Shown: positions 1-7,398 of the stretch, piece after piece
Layout: each line of letters begins with the position of its first letter
Position numbering within the stretch: the stretch's first letter is position 1
Assembly (NCBI GenBank): GCA_947479815.1
Contig: CANKAT010000023.1
Span: 1 to 41,747, forward strand
Direction of reading: 5' to 3'
DNA: 41,747 nt
DNA from: Sphingobacteriaceae bacterium
GTDB taxonomy: Bacteria > Bacteroidota > Bacteroidia > Sphingobacteriales > Sphingobacteriaceae
Position numbers and translations under genes: made by a program
The notes under the pieces: generated by a model
Seen by the model: only the letters and a program-made list of their open reading frames with translations
Database searches by the model: none
Told to the model about the DNA's origin: nothing

Positions 1-31
1 GTTCATTGACCTTTTAAATATCCTGATTTTT

Positions 32-625
32 TTAGTTTTTTTGCGCTGGGCTGATCATGATATGTGCACGATGAGTTCCCGGATCCATGATCCATGGCAT
101 CCCAGGACTGCTTGGCTTTAAGGGTAATCCGGTGCTTTCTGCGGTTGCATAAGGCACGTAAATTACATATCGGAGGTAACCATCCTTCACTGTGCCTGCA
201 AGCGCATCAAAATTCTCTGCCTTGGCTGTATAAACATATAAGCTTGCTGGTTGTTTAGGCATTTTTAGCTTTCCAGATTTTGCTTCCGCATCTCTGATAT
301 CTGAAACTTCTTTGGGAGTTTTACCAGCCATTTTTAAGTCCCGACCGCGTTTCATGAATGGTTCAAGGTCTTTATGGTAACATGCAACACTTAAACCGGG
401 GATCTTAGGATCGTCGGCCAGGCAAATCATCTCATTTTTGCCTTGTTTCAACAAGGCGAAATCGCCTTTTTCAGTATAGCCATAAACACTTGCATCATCT
501 CGTTTGTCTATTGGAGCAGCCAAAAGTGCTGTTTGAATCTGAACCGAGCTTGATGGAATAGTGGTTTGTGCCGCACTGGTAAGCCCCAGACCTAAAAGTG
601 CAATCGATAAAAAGCTTGTTTTCAT
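32..625 (-). CDS. Secreted protein of unknown function
   Basis: I do not recognise the family. The frame opens 11 codons upstream (658), but I place the start at the internal Met at 625, because there the protein begins with a textbook signal peptide: Lys-Thr, a hydrophobic core (FLSIALLGLGL) and a small-residue cleavage region (TSAAQ). That gives a protein of about 197 residues exported to the periplasm or surface. The mature part is mixed alpha/beta in character, lysine-rich in the middle, with two cysteines (in MICLAD and VACYH) that could form a disulfide. The C-terminus is proline/methionine-rich (SSPGMPWIMDPG). No catalytic motif is visible. It lies alone on the minus strand, 86 bp downstream of the S1-protein gene. 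Confidence 0.75.
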   Translation of the reverse strand: MKTSFLSIALLGLGLTSAAQTTIPSSSVQIQTALLAAPIDKRDDASVYGYTEKGDFALLKQGKNEMICLADDPKIPGLSVACYHKDLEPFMKRGRDLKMAGKTPKEVSDIRDAEAKSGKLKMPKQPASLYVYTAKAENFDALAGTVKDGYLRYVIYVPYATAESTGLPLKPSSPGMPWIMDPGTHRAHIMISPAQKN

Positions 626-711
626 GAGGTGTTTATTTTGATAAAAATTTGCAGTCATTTAATTAATATTAGCAATTTTATTTCGAATAGCAAAATATGC
701 TGGATAGCTGG

Positions 712-1554
712 TTAAGCCTGTACTTTTGGAACCAGTTTGATTTCAAAATCGGAAACTTCGATCAAGCGTTCTTTATACAGGCTACCTGCAGTTTTTTTGA
801 ATGCTTTTTTACTAATCTTTAAACGGTTATAGATGTCTTCAGGTGAACTTTTATCGCCCAGTGAAATTGATCCACCGTTTTCTTCCAGTTCAATCATTAA
901 ACTGTCTTTAAGATCCAGAATATGCTTAAAACCAATTACTTGAAGGCTCAGGTCAATCTTATTTCCTTCTCTGATCTTTTTGATAAACCCTCTTCTTTGA
1001 TCTCCTGCTTTTAAATCTTCAAAAACCTCATTGTGATATAAAAGGCCTAAAAACCTCTGGTTGATCACTGCGGTGTAACCAAGATCACTTTCCTCGGTGA
1101 TCAACAATCTTACCTCATCTCCTTCTTCTAGATCATGTTCGTCCTGATCTACAAACTCTGCTAATCGAGAAGATGCAGTGATGCGTTCACTTCTTTCGTC
1201 ATTAAACAGAAAAACAACATATTTTTGACCAATCTGCATGGGCCTCTTTTGCTCCCTTTCAGGAACAAAAACATCTTTTCCAATGCCCATGTCTAAGAAA
1301 GCACCTTGTTCATTTACATCAACAACGGTCAATAGTGCAAACTCGTCTACCTGAGCAATTGGAGTTTCGGTGGTAGCCATTAATCGGCCATCGCTATGGA
1401 TATAGGTGAAAATATGAAGATGGTCTCCAATTTGAGCATCTTCGGGTGCATGAACATAAGGTAAGAGAACTTCTTTTTCACCATCAGTCAGGATCAGACC
1501 TGCCTCAGTCTTTTTGATAAACCTTAATTCATTAAACTTTCCGATTTCTAGCAT
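712..1554 (-). CDS. CvfB-like S1 RNA-binding protein
   Basis: A 280-residue cytoplasmic protein resembling the CvfB/YitL family: tandem S1-type OB folds followed by a winged helix. The N-terminal third (about 1-65) is an S1-like barrel with the run EVLLPYVHAPEDAQIGD. Residues about 70-140 form a second S1 domain (GAFLDMGIGKDVFVP), about 145-210 a third (GDEVRLLI through KIDLSLQ). The C-terminal 60 residues (SSPEDIYNRLKISKKAFKK) match the winged-helix end that in this family helps bind RNA. Length is normal. Family members bind RNA; in staphylococci CvfB affects virulence regulators, but the role in Bacteroidota is not settled. It is monocistronic, with the start Met fixed by the N-terminus MLEIGKFNELR. 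Confidence 0.88.
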   Translation of the reverse strand: MLEIGKFNELRFIKKTEAGLILTDGEKEVLLPYVHAPEDAQIGDHLHIFTYIHSDGRLMATTETPIAQVDEFALLTVVDVNEQGAFLDMGIGKDVFVPEREQKRPMQIGQKYVVFLFNDERSERITASSRLAEFVDQDEHDLEEGDEVRLLITEESDLGYTAVINQRFLGLLYHNEVFEDLKAGDQRRGFIKKIREGNKIDLSLQVIGFKHILDLKDSLMIELEENGGSISLGDKSSPEDIYNRLKISKKAFKKTAGSLYKERLIEVSDFEIKLVPKVQA

Positions 1555-1719
1555 ATTTTCTGATGATATATCCTACAAAGATACTAAAAGCAGTGTATTG
1601 ATCCTGTTTTAGCTTTGATTTTGATAAAATGTACAAATGAAATTATCAAAATGAATGGTGAATTAAAATGTTTATGCGTTTTATGTTTTTATTATTGAAT
1701 TTTCATTATATTTTAGTGC

Positions 1720-2487
1720 ATGGTTAATTCGAAGCATCGGATAGTATTGGGTCTTGTAGTTTTAGTGCTATTCTCTTTTTCCTCTTTTGGACAGGCGCTA
1801 CAGAAAACCATTATTAAACAGTCTCTTTCTTCTTTTGCCTATTCAACAACCTTTGAACTTTCACCGAAGTGGATTTTGAATACTGAATTTCAGGAGCGTA
1901 TTTTTTTAGACCCAGTCAGGCAGTCGCAACTTTTCGTGAAATCGCAGGTTAATTTTTCTCCGTTGAAAGATCTCACTTTTGGAAATGGTTTTGCTTATTA
2001 TTTAAACTCCCCGGGCGATCCTGAGTTTGCCTCTTCATTTAAGGTTCCAGAAATAAGGCTAAACCACGACCTTGGTTACAGGCATAGATTTAAAAATTTG
2101 ATTGTTGGACATCGTTATCGGATGGAAGAACGTTTTATCAGGAAAAGACTGAATGATTCATTAATTCATGGGTACAAATTCGTAGAAAGGCTATCCTATA
2201 CGGTTGCATTGGAATGTAATCTGCTTAAATCAAAATCTAAAGATCATAATCTGAGCCTGAAACTTAGTGATGGAATTTTCATTAATTCGAGCAGTGGAAT
2301 TATTTACAATACCTTTGATCAGAATCGATTTTATGCCGCACTGAACTACCAGTTGATTAAAAATCTGAGTGTAGAGCTTGGCTATATCAATTTGTTTCAG
2401 CAACGTAGTTCAGGTGACGAGTATTTGAATCGTAATATTGCAAATTTAGCGGTAAGCCATAGGATAAAAATGCATGCCAAAAATTGA
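1720..2487 (+). CDS. DUF2490 outer-membrane protein
   Basis: A 255-residue protein with a signal peptide (hydrophobic core IVLGLVVLVLFSFSSFG, cleavage near residue 25). The mature part alternates short amphipathic strands rich in aromatics (FSPKW, YRHRFKN, GHRYRMEERF, LGYINLFQQR), the pattern of a small outer-membrane beta-barrel. The series HRYRMEERF and the final strand with HRIKMHAKN are typical of DUF2490 proteins, widespread in Bacteroidota and of unknown function. It stops 47 bp before the radical SAM gene on the same strand, so the two may be co-transcribed, although I see no functional link. Confidence 0.82.
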   Translation: MVNSKHRIVLGLVVLVLFSFSSFGQALQKTIIKQSLSSFAYSTTFELSPKWILNTEFQERIFLDPVRQSQLFVKSQVNFSPLKDLTFGNGFAYYLNSPGDPEFASSFKVPEIRLNHDLGYRHRFKNLIVGHRYRMEERFIRKRLNDSLIHGYKFVERLSYTVALECNLLKSKSKDHNLSLKLSDGIFINSSSGIIYNTFDQNRFYAALNYQLIKNLSVELGYINLFQQRSSGDEYLNRNIANLAVSHRIKMHAKN

Positions 2488-2534
2488 GCATTTATCTCAG
2501 TTGAATAGTAGAATTCAACCATTAAATCAAAGCA

Positions 2535-4733
2535 TTGAGGAATAAGATTTATTTAATTACACCGCCTTTTACGCAGCTTAATACTCCTTATCCGGCAACA
2601 GCATATTTAAAGGGATTTCTTAATACAAAAGGCATATCCTCGTATCAGTCAGATCTTGGCATTGAAGTTATTTTGGCTCTTTTTTCAAGATCCGGCCTAA
2701 CTGATCTGTTTGATCAGATTCAATTATCAAACACTGAAAAGAGTGAAAATGCCCAGCGTATAATTGCTTTAAAAGAACATTATATCACTAAAATTGATGC
2801 GGTGATTTCCTTTTTACAAGGCCATAACCCAACACTTTCTCACTTGATTTGCCAAGAAGATTTTCTTCCAGAGGCATCCCGGTTTGAACAGCTTGAGGAG
2901 CTTGAATGGGCATTTGGTACCATGGGTACTCAGGATAGGGCCAAGCATCTGGCTACACTTTTTTTAGAAGACATTTCTGATCTTATCGTAGAATGCGTTG
3001 ACGGTAATTTTGGTTTCAGCAGATATGCAGAACGTCTGGGGAGGTCGGCAGCTAGTTTTGATGAGCTTTATGATGCACTTCAACAGGAATTTACATTTAT
3101 AGATAAGCTTTTAATCAAGGTCCTGGAACAAAAGATGAAGGAGGTACTTCCTGAAATTGTTTCACTATCTGTACCCTTTCCCGGAAATTTATATGCATCT
3201 TTTCGTATTGCTCAATGGCTGAAGTTGGAATATCCGACTGTTAAAATTGCCATGGGCGGTGGTTTTCCAAATACTGAATTACGATCTGTGTCGGATGTAC
3301 GTGTTTTTGAGTTTATGGATTTTATTTGTTTGGATGATGGTGAAGCACCTGTTGAGTATCTTTGTGAGTTTCTTGATGGTAAAAGAAAAATAGCTGAACT
3401 AAAAAGAACATTTGCACTGATTGATGGAAAAGTTAGCTATTGCAATGGAAGTAAATTGCCTGATTACAAGCAATTTGAAACGGGTACTCCTGACTACAGC
3501 GATCTGTTTCTTGATCGTTATATTTCTGTAATTGAAGTTGTTAATCCGATGCATCGGATGTGGAGTGATGGAAGGTGGAATAAGCTTACAATGGCCCATG
3601 GATGTTACTGGGGTAAATGCACTTTCTGCGATATCTCACTCAATTATATTAAAATTTATGAGCCCATTGCAGCCTCTTTGCTTTGTGACAGGATGGAACA
3701 ATTGGTAGAGCAAACAGGGGAACGGGGCTTCCATTTTGTTGATGAAGCTGCACCTCCAGCCTTAATGCGCTCCTTGGCTCTTGAAATTTTGCGCCGTAAA
3801 TTAACGGTTACTTGGTGGACAAATATTCGGTTTGAAAAAAGCTTTACTAAAGAGCTTTGCCTATTGCTGAAAGCTTCTGGATGTATTGCTATTTCGGGCG
3901 GATTGGAGGTTGCCTCAGATCGTTTACTTGAACTGATACAAAAGGGTGTAACCGTAGAACAAGTTGCCCAAGTATGTCATAATTTTACGGATGCGGGTAT
4001 CATGGTTCATGCGTATTTGATGTATGGGTTCCCTACACAAACTGCTCAAGAAACTATTGATTCTTTAGAAATGGTCAGACAAATGTTTGACCTAGGAGTA
4101 TTACAGTCGGCTTTCTGGCATCAGTTTGCGATGACTGCTCACAGCCCTGTAGGTATGTATCCTGAACAATTCAAGGTAGAAAAGGCTTGTGGAACAACCG
4201 GAACTTTTGCTAATAATGATATAGTACACGTTGATAAGGTCGGTACCGATCATGAGCTGTTCAGCTATGGATTAAAGAAATCATTGTTTAATTATATGCA
4301 TGGCATTTGTTTCGATTATCCATTACAGGAATGGTTTGAACATAAAGTACCTAAGACAAAGGTTGACCCTGAGTTTATTATGAAATGTTTGTCAAAAGAA
4401 GAACCTTTTCTAATCAAACCTGATGCAAAAATTGTTTGGCTTGGGACCAAACCTCTGATTGATTATTTTTCGAAAAGTAAAAAGGGAAGGCAATGGGAAA
4501 TGGCAGAGTTAAAATTTTTTGATAAGAAAGATAGCTTTAGCATCCAGTTAGAAAAAGATCAGGCAGAATGGTTACTTAAATTTTTGCCACTCGCAGGTAT
4601 AGATCATGAAGAAGCAATGACCTTCAAAAAGGCAAAAGAAAATTTTGAAGCTGTATTAAATGTCGATTTTGAACCTTTTTGGTATGGCAAAGCAATTAAT
4701 AGATTAAGGCAGGGCGATCTGTTGGTGCTGTAA
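2535..4733 (+). CDS. B12-binding-type radical SAM protein
   Basis: A 732-residue protein of the large class of radical SAM enzymes with an N-terminal cobalamin-binding-like Rossmann domain. The N-terminus reads ITPPFTQLNTPYPATAYLKG, the usual opening of such domains, and is only in frame if translation starts at the TTG at 2535; no ATG lies near. The Rossmann part runs to about residue 290 (VSLSVPFPGNLYASF, IAMGGGFPNTE), but the base-off B12 motif DxHxxG is not visible. The 4Fe-4S cysteines are C357, C362 and C365 in GCYWGKCTFCD, spaced CX4CX2C rather than CX3CX2C. The TIM-barrel follows (WWTNIRFEK, AISGGLEVAS, HAYLMYGFPTQT). The substrate is unknown. It is followed by 332 bp without a gene. 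Confidence 0.87.
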   Translation: MRNKIYLITPPFTQLNTPYPATAYLKGFLNTKGISSYQSDLGIEVILALFSRSGLTDLFDQIQLSNTEKSENAQRIIALKEHYITKIDAVISFLQGHNPTLSHLICQEDFLPEASRFEQLEELEWAFGTMGTQDRAKHLATLFLEDISDLIVECVDGNFGFSRYAERLGRSAASFDELYDALQQEFTFIDKLLIKVLEQKMKEVLPEIVSLSVPFPGNLYASFRIAQWLKLEYPTVKIAMGGGFPNTELRSVSDVRVFEFMDFICLDDGEAPVEYLCEFLDGKRKIAELKRTFALIDGKVSYCNGSKLPDYKQFETGTPDYSDLFLDRYISVIEVVNPMHRMWSDGRWNKLTMAHGCYWGKCTFCDISLNYIKIYEPIAASLLCDRMEQLVEQTGERGFHFVDEAAPPALMRSLALEILRRKLTVTWWTNIRFEKSFTKELCLLLKASGCIAISGGLEVASDRLLELIQKGVTVEQVAQVCHNFTDAGIMVHAYLMYGFPTQTAQETIDSLEMVRQMFDLGVLQSAFWHQFAMTAHSPVGMYPEQFKVEKACGTTGTFANNDIVHVDKVGTDHELFSYGLKKSLFNYMHGICFDYPLQEWFEHKVPKTKVDPEFIMKCLSKEEPFLIKPDAKIVWLGTKPLIDYFSKSKKGRQWEMAELKFFDKKDSFSIQLEKDQAEWLLKFLPLAGIDHEEAMTFKKAKENFEAVLNVDFEPFWYGKAINRLRQGDLLVL

Positions 4734-4807
4734 TTTTTTATTTTAGGATTTGCCATATTTTGTTTTAAACATAAATTAAAAATATTTCCATCAAACTTCC
4801 CGCAAAA

Positions 4808-4970
4808 CTAAAAAAAGCCCCAATATTTAACGTGTGCCTTAATTTTCATGTAGCGATAACAAGGATTTAGAGTTATAAATATTTTTTTTAGTTAATTAAA
4901 TTATTGATTTTCAATAATTTATATTTTAATAAAATCGAAATTAACCAACTGAGCGCAATTGAGATAGGTT
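4808..4970 (-). repeat. tRNA-derived repeat, copy A (most decayed)
   Basis: Copy A shares about 85-90 bp with copy B at near identity: a run of A's, the string gccccaatatttaac, then cttaattttcatgtagcga, a decayed tRNA 3' half (aaggatttagagttataa) and a T-rich stretch. Read on the minus strand the decayed part corresponds to TTCATAACCCTGAG of copy E as TTTATAACTCTAA. At 4943-4954 the plus strand reads aaccaactgagc, the reverse complement of the common tRNA D-arm sequence GCTCAGTTGGTT. That might be a leftover of a 5' tRNA half, but the flanking D stem is missing and the region also aligns loosely with the right arm of copy E. Confidence 0.62.
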
Positions 4971-4985
4971 TTTTCTTAAAAATTA

Positions 4986-5030
4986 ATTTTTTATTGTATT
5001 TATCATTTGATACCTAGTTATAATAGAATT
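4986..5030 (+). promoter_or_regulatory. Upstream element shared by both lipoprotein genes
   Basis: About 45 bp (ttttttatt, then tatcattt, ata, tagttata, agaat) are conserved at 5714-5758, about the same distance (35-40 bp) before the second lipoprotein start. Conservation of non-coding DNA at a fixed distance suggests a duplicated promoter. The AT-rich TAGTTATA block could be the -7 region, but I cannot fit the Bacteroidota TAnnTTTG consensus exactly. Confidence 0.4.
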
Positions 5031-5065
5031 TTAATGTAGATTACAGTACACTAAAAAAGAAAAAT

Positions 5066-5590
5066 ATGAAAAAACTAGCATTATGTTTTCTTGTCTCAGC
5101 ATCTTTGATTGCTTGTAACTCAAAACAAAACGAAACTACATCTAATACAGATGATGCAGCTATGGCTGATTTTAAAGAAAACTCAAAAATCATGGCTGAT
5201 GGTTTTGAAAATTTTTCAAAAAACGATATAGCTACTTTCAGTGCCTTTTTATCTGATACTGTTAAAGCACATGGTCCAGCTTATGGCGAAGAAGCACCAG
5301 CAAATAAAACAATTCATATACAAAGGCTTCAAGGTTTTCACACCATACTTTCTAACATAAAAGCTAACGATATTAAATTTTTACCCAGCGTTGATGAAGT
5401 TACTTTTAAACCGGATGGAGGTGTAAGAGTTTATGCTAGATGGACAGATGATGCAATTGCAAATGGAGCCAAAATTGAACACAAATTTTATGGTGTCTAT
5501 CAATTCAATAAGGATCATAAAATTGTGGATATCGATGAGTATATGGATGTTACTGGAGTTATAATGGCTGCAACTGCACCTAAAAAATAA
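5066..5590 (+). CDS. NTF2-like (SnoaL-type) lipoprotein, paralogue 1
   Basis: A 174-residue lipoprotein: the signal peptide MKKLALCFLVSASLIAC ends in the lipobox LIAC, so the cysteine at 17 is lipidated. After a Ser/Thr/Asn-rich linker, about residues 35-165 have the features of a SnoaL/NTF2-like cone: an opening helix (ENSKIMADGFENFSKNDIA), a Phe-rich loop, then long strands (VRVYARWTD, HKFYGVYQFN, IVDIDEYMDV). Such domains are small ligand-binding or structural pockets; no catalytic residues can be assigned. The signal peptide and start region are almost identical to those of the next gene, so the pair arose by duplication. It belongs to the module between tRNA-like repeats A and B. Confidence 0.83.
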   Translation: MKKLALCFLVSASLIACNSKQNETTSNTDDAAMADFKENSKIMADGFENFSKNDIATFSAFLSDTVKAHGPAYGEEAPANKTIHIQRLQGFHTILSNIKANDIKFLPSVDEVTFKPDGGVRVYARWTDDAIANGAKIEHKFYGVYQFNKDHKIVDIDEYMDVTGVIMAATAPKK

Positions 5591-5612
5591 TTTTAGTTTT
5601 AATTCATTTAAG

Positions 5613-5646
5613 TGTTCACAGTCGAATAATAGTGAACATTTCCATT
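5613..5646 (+). terminator. Weak hairpin after first lipoprotein gene
   Basis: TGTTCAC (5613-5619) pairs with GTGAACA (5632-5638), with a 12-nt loop and then tttcc and attttt. This may be a weak terminator of the first lipoprotein gene. The stem is only 7 bp and the T-tract is interrupted. Confidence 0.38.
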
Positions 5647-5713
5647 TTTCGAGCTTTGATTTAGATTTAAACTAAAAATACTTCAAGCAAACCTAACCTA
5701 AGGTTTAAAAGTT

Positions 5714-5758
5714 TATTTTTTATTATCTGTATCATTTTATAGATAGTTATATCAGAAT
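5714..5758 (+). promoter_or_regulatory. Upstream element, second copy
   Basis: Second copy of the element at 4986-5030, about 37 bp before the second lipoprotein start. It implies that each paralogue has its own promoter despite lying in tandem. Confidence 0.4.
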
Positions 5759-5795
5759 CCTAAGCCTAATTAATTACTTCTAAAAATTAAAAACC

Positions 5796-6311
5796 ATGAA
5801 AAAACTAGTATTATGTTTTCTTGTATCGGCATCAATGATTGCTTGTACAACCAAAGAAACAAAAACCGAAGCAAAAACTGAAACAACAGGCTCAATAACA
5901 ACAACTGGACCGGATGTGGATTTGATGAAAAACAGTTTCACCTATTTTGCGAATGGAGACTGGGCTAATCTTGCTTTATGCTATGCAGATTCTGCAAAGT
6001 CGTTTCATAATGTTTGGGCATCGAAATCTGACACGACAGTCGGGATGAGTGTTCAAAATATTATTGAAGTGTTTAAAAAGCAAAGAGAATTAATTGATGG
6101 CAATATTGAATTGGGAAGAAATATTTATGAAGTTGTAACAATGCCTGATGGTAACAAGTATGGTCATAGTTGGAATGAAATGTCTTGGACATCTAAAAAA
6201 GGAGTACCTGGGAAAATGGTAGTATTTAACTCTTTCGGGTTTAATAAAGATGGTAAACTTACCTTCAATTGGCCTATTTATGATACTAAGGATGTTGTAA
6301 ATCTTAAGTAA
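5796..6311 (+). CDS. NTF2-like lipoprotein, paralogue 2
   Basis: A 171-residue lipoprotein with the signal peptide MKKLVLCFLVSASMIAC, nearly identical to paralogue 1, and a lipobox MIAC. A Lys/Glu/Thr linker follows, then a domain with the SnoaL/NTF2-like plan: helix (LMKNSFTYFANGDWANLALCY), the motif DSAKSFHNVW, and strands ending in VVFNSFGFNKDGKL. The mature domains of the two paralogues have diverged strongly while the signal peptides have not, which suggests selection or gene conversion at the 5' end. A good terminator follows at 6341. No function can be assigned beyond a membrane-anchored periplasmic or outer-membrane pocket protein. Confidence 0.83.
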   Translation: MKKLVLCFLVSASMIACTTKETKTEAKTETTGSITTTGPDVDLMKNSFTYFANGDWANLALCYADSAKSFHNVWASKSDTTVGMSVQNIIEVFKKQRELIDGNIELGRNIYEVVTMPDGNKYGHSWNEMSWTSKKGVPGKMVVFNSFGFNKDGKLTFNWPIYDTKDVVNLK

Positions 6312-6340
6312 TTAATATGTTTTAAGTTTTAAAAAATACG

Positions 6341-6374
6341 AAGAGGCCTCTAGGAATAGGGGCCTCTTTTTTTT
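6341..6374 (+). terminator. Rho-independent terminator after second lipoprotein gene
   Basis: AAGAGGCC (6341-6348) pairs with GGCCTCTT (6361-6368), followed by six more T's. This is a strong plus-strand terminator 30 bp past the stop codon. It lies just before tRNA-like repeat B. Confidence 0.85.
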
Positions 6375-6390
6375 CGAAAATTCAGATAAA

Positions 6391-6515
6391 AACAAAAAAA
6401 GCCCCAATATTTAACTTGTACCTTGATTTTCATGTAGCGATAACAAGGATTTAGAGTTATAAATATTTTTTTTAGTGAATTAAGGCGTTGATTTGTAATG
6501 GGTATATTTGACCCG
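6391..6515 (-). repeat. tRNA-derived repeat, copy B
   Basis: Almost identical to copy A over about 90 bp from the A-run through gccccaatatttaac, ccttgattttcatgtagcga, the decayed tRNA part (taacaaggatttagagttat) and the T-run. Its right arm then follows copies C-E instead (aaggcgttgatttgtaatg). On the minus strand the order is conserved right arm, decayed anticodon region, decayed T-arm, acceptor TCGCTA, then a former hairpin and a T-run. The first ATG of the next open frame (6498) lies inside this repeat. Confidence 0.7.
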
Positions 6516-6530
6516 CAAAATTATAATTCA

Positions 6531-7121
6531 ATGAATAGAATATTAAAATTTCTGATTTTAAGTTTATCTATATCTGTAGCCTTATATGCCCTAGTTGTAT
6601 ATACTTTCCTTGAACTTGGCATTGCAGTTCATCCTATGATGAAAAGTAATTTTCAAGCACACCCTATCGGTATTTACTTGCATATTTTTTCATCACTCAT
6701 CGCTTTAGCAATTGGACCTTTCCAATTCAATGAAAAGTTCAGAATAAATAAAATACAACTTCATCGAATGCTAGGCAAGATCTATCTGATGTGTGTATTA
6801 ATTGGAGGGCTTTCTGGTTTATATATGTCTCAATATTCATTTGGTGGCATGATTTCTCATTCAGGATTTTTTACCTTGGCCATACTATGGTTAGCCACCG
6901 GATATAAAGCGTATCATTCCATTAAAAATAAAAATGTCCAAGCGCATCAATATTGGATGTTTATCAATTTTGCACTCACATTTGCTGCAGTTACTTTACG
7001 AACGGGATTGGGATTGGGTTTTGGAAGCGGTATTCCATTTGAGGTATTTTATCCCTATTTAGCTTGGATTTGCTGGGTTCCGAATTTGCTTGTTGCTTTA
7101 GTTATTGCTGAAAGAAAATAA
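6531..7121 (+). CDS. DUF2306 membrane protein
   Basis: A multi-spanning inner-membrane protein of about 196 residues. I choose the ATG at 6531 rather than 6498, because the first 11 codons of the longer frame are repeat B sequence and the protein proper begins MNRILKFLILSLS. About five to six hydrophobic segments are visible, with conserved-looking histidines: HPIGIYLHIFSS, LHRMLGKIYL, SHSGFF and AHQYWMFINF. These are hallmarks of DUF2306, a family of four-helix-core membrane proteins of unknown function; the paired histidines could bind haem, which is only inference. It is the single gene of the module between repeats B and C. Confidence 0.82.
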   Translation: MNRILKFLILSLSISVALYALVVYTFLELGIAVHPMMKSNFQAHPIGIYLHIFSSLIALAIGPFQFNEKFRINKIQLHRMLGKIYLMCVLIGGLSGLYMSQYSFGGMISHSGFFTLAILWLATGYKAYHSIKNKNVQAHQYWMFINFALTFAAVTLRTGLGLGFGSGIPFEVFYPYLAWICWVPNLLVALVIAERK

Positions 7122-7140
7122 TTCAAAAAAAATTCGAAAC

Positions 7141-7315
7141 CCTCAGGCAAAAAAATAAAATAGAACTCTTCATTTAATGAATACCTTGATTTTTATGTAG
7201 CGAGAATAAGATCTCAGGTTTATGAAATTTTTAAAAAAAATTAAGGCTTTGATTAGTAATGAGCTACATTTTTTAAAAACCGAAATTAATCGTTTCTACC
7301 CGATTTGAAAGTTAG
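7141..7315 (-). repeat. tRNA-derived repeat, copy C
   Basis: Starts with cctcaggcaaaaaa, shared with copy D. A small hairpin (TTCAT at 7169, ATGAA at 7177) stands where copies D and E have theirs. Then come ccttgatttttatgtagcgaga and a decayed tRNA 3' half; on the minus strand this is TTTCATAAACCTGAGAT, keeping the CAT anticodon and A37. The right arm (ttaaggctttgattagtaatgagctac, aaaccgaaattaatcg, acccgatttga) matches copy E. It lies in the 277-bp gap before the VCBS gene, which has no other feature I can name. Confidence 0.7.
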
Positions 7316-7398
7316 GGCATTCTTGGATCAAGATTAATATAATATTGAAAAATTCATATATTTAAATTGCTACCAATAGAGCACAATAAAATTATTAA

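Larger units (their letters stand above)
4734..5065. other. Gene-free gap with tRNA-like repeat A
   Basis: This 332-bp spacer between the radical SAM gene and the first lipoprotein gene is very A+T-rich and has no plausible gene. It holds repeat copy A (about 4808-4970) and, at its right end, the upstream element shared with the second lipoprotein gene (4986-5030). It marks the left edge of the accessory zone. Confidence 0.7.

Noticed and set aside
4943-4954. D-arm of a complete tRNA in copy A
   Set aside because: Twelve bases match the reverse complement of the common D-arm, but the D stem's other strand and the acceptor stem are missing. I keep it only as a note in copy A.
6498-6530. ATG at 6498 as start of the DUF2306 protein
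   Set aside because: The 11 additional codons are part of tRNA-like repeat B, whose sequence is shared with non-coding copies.
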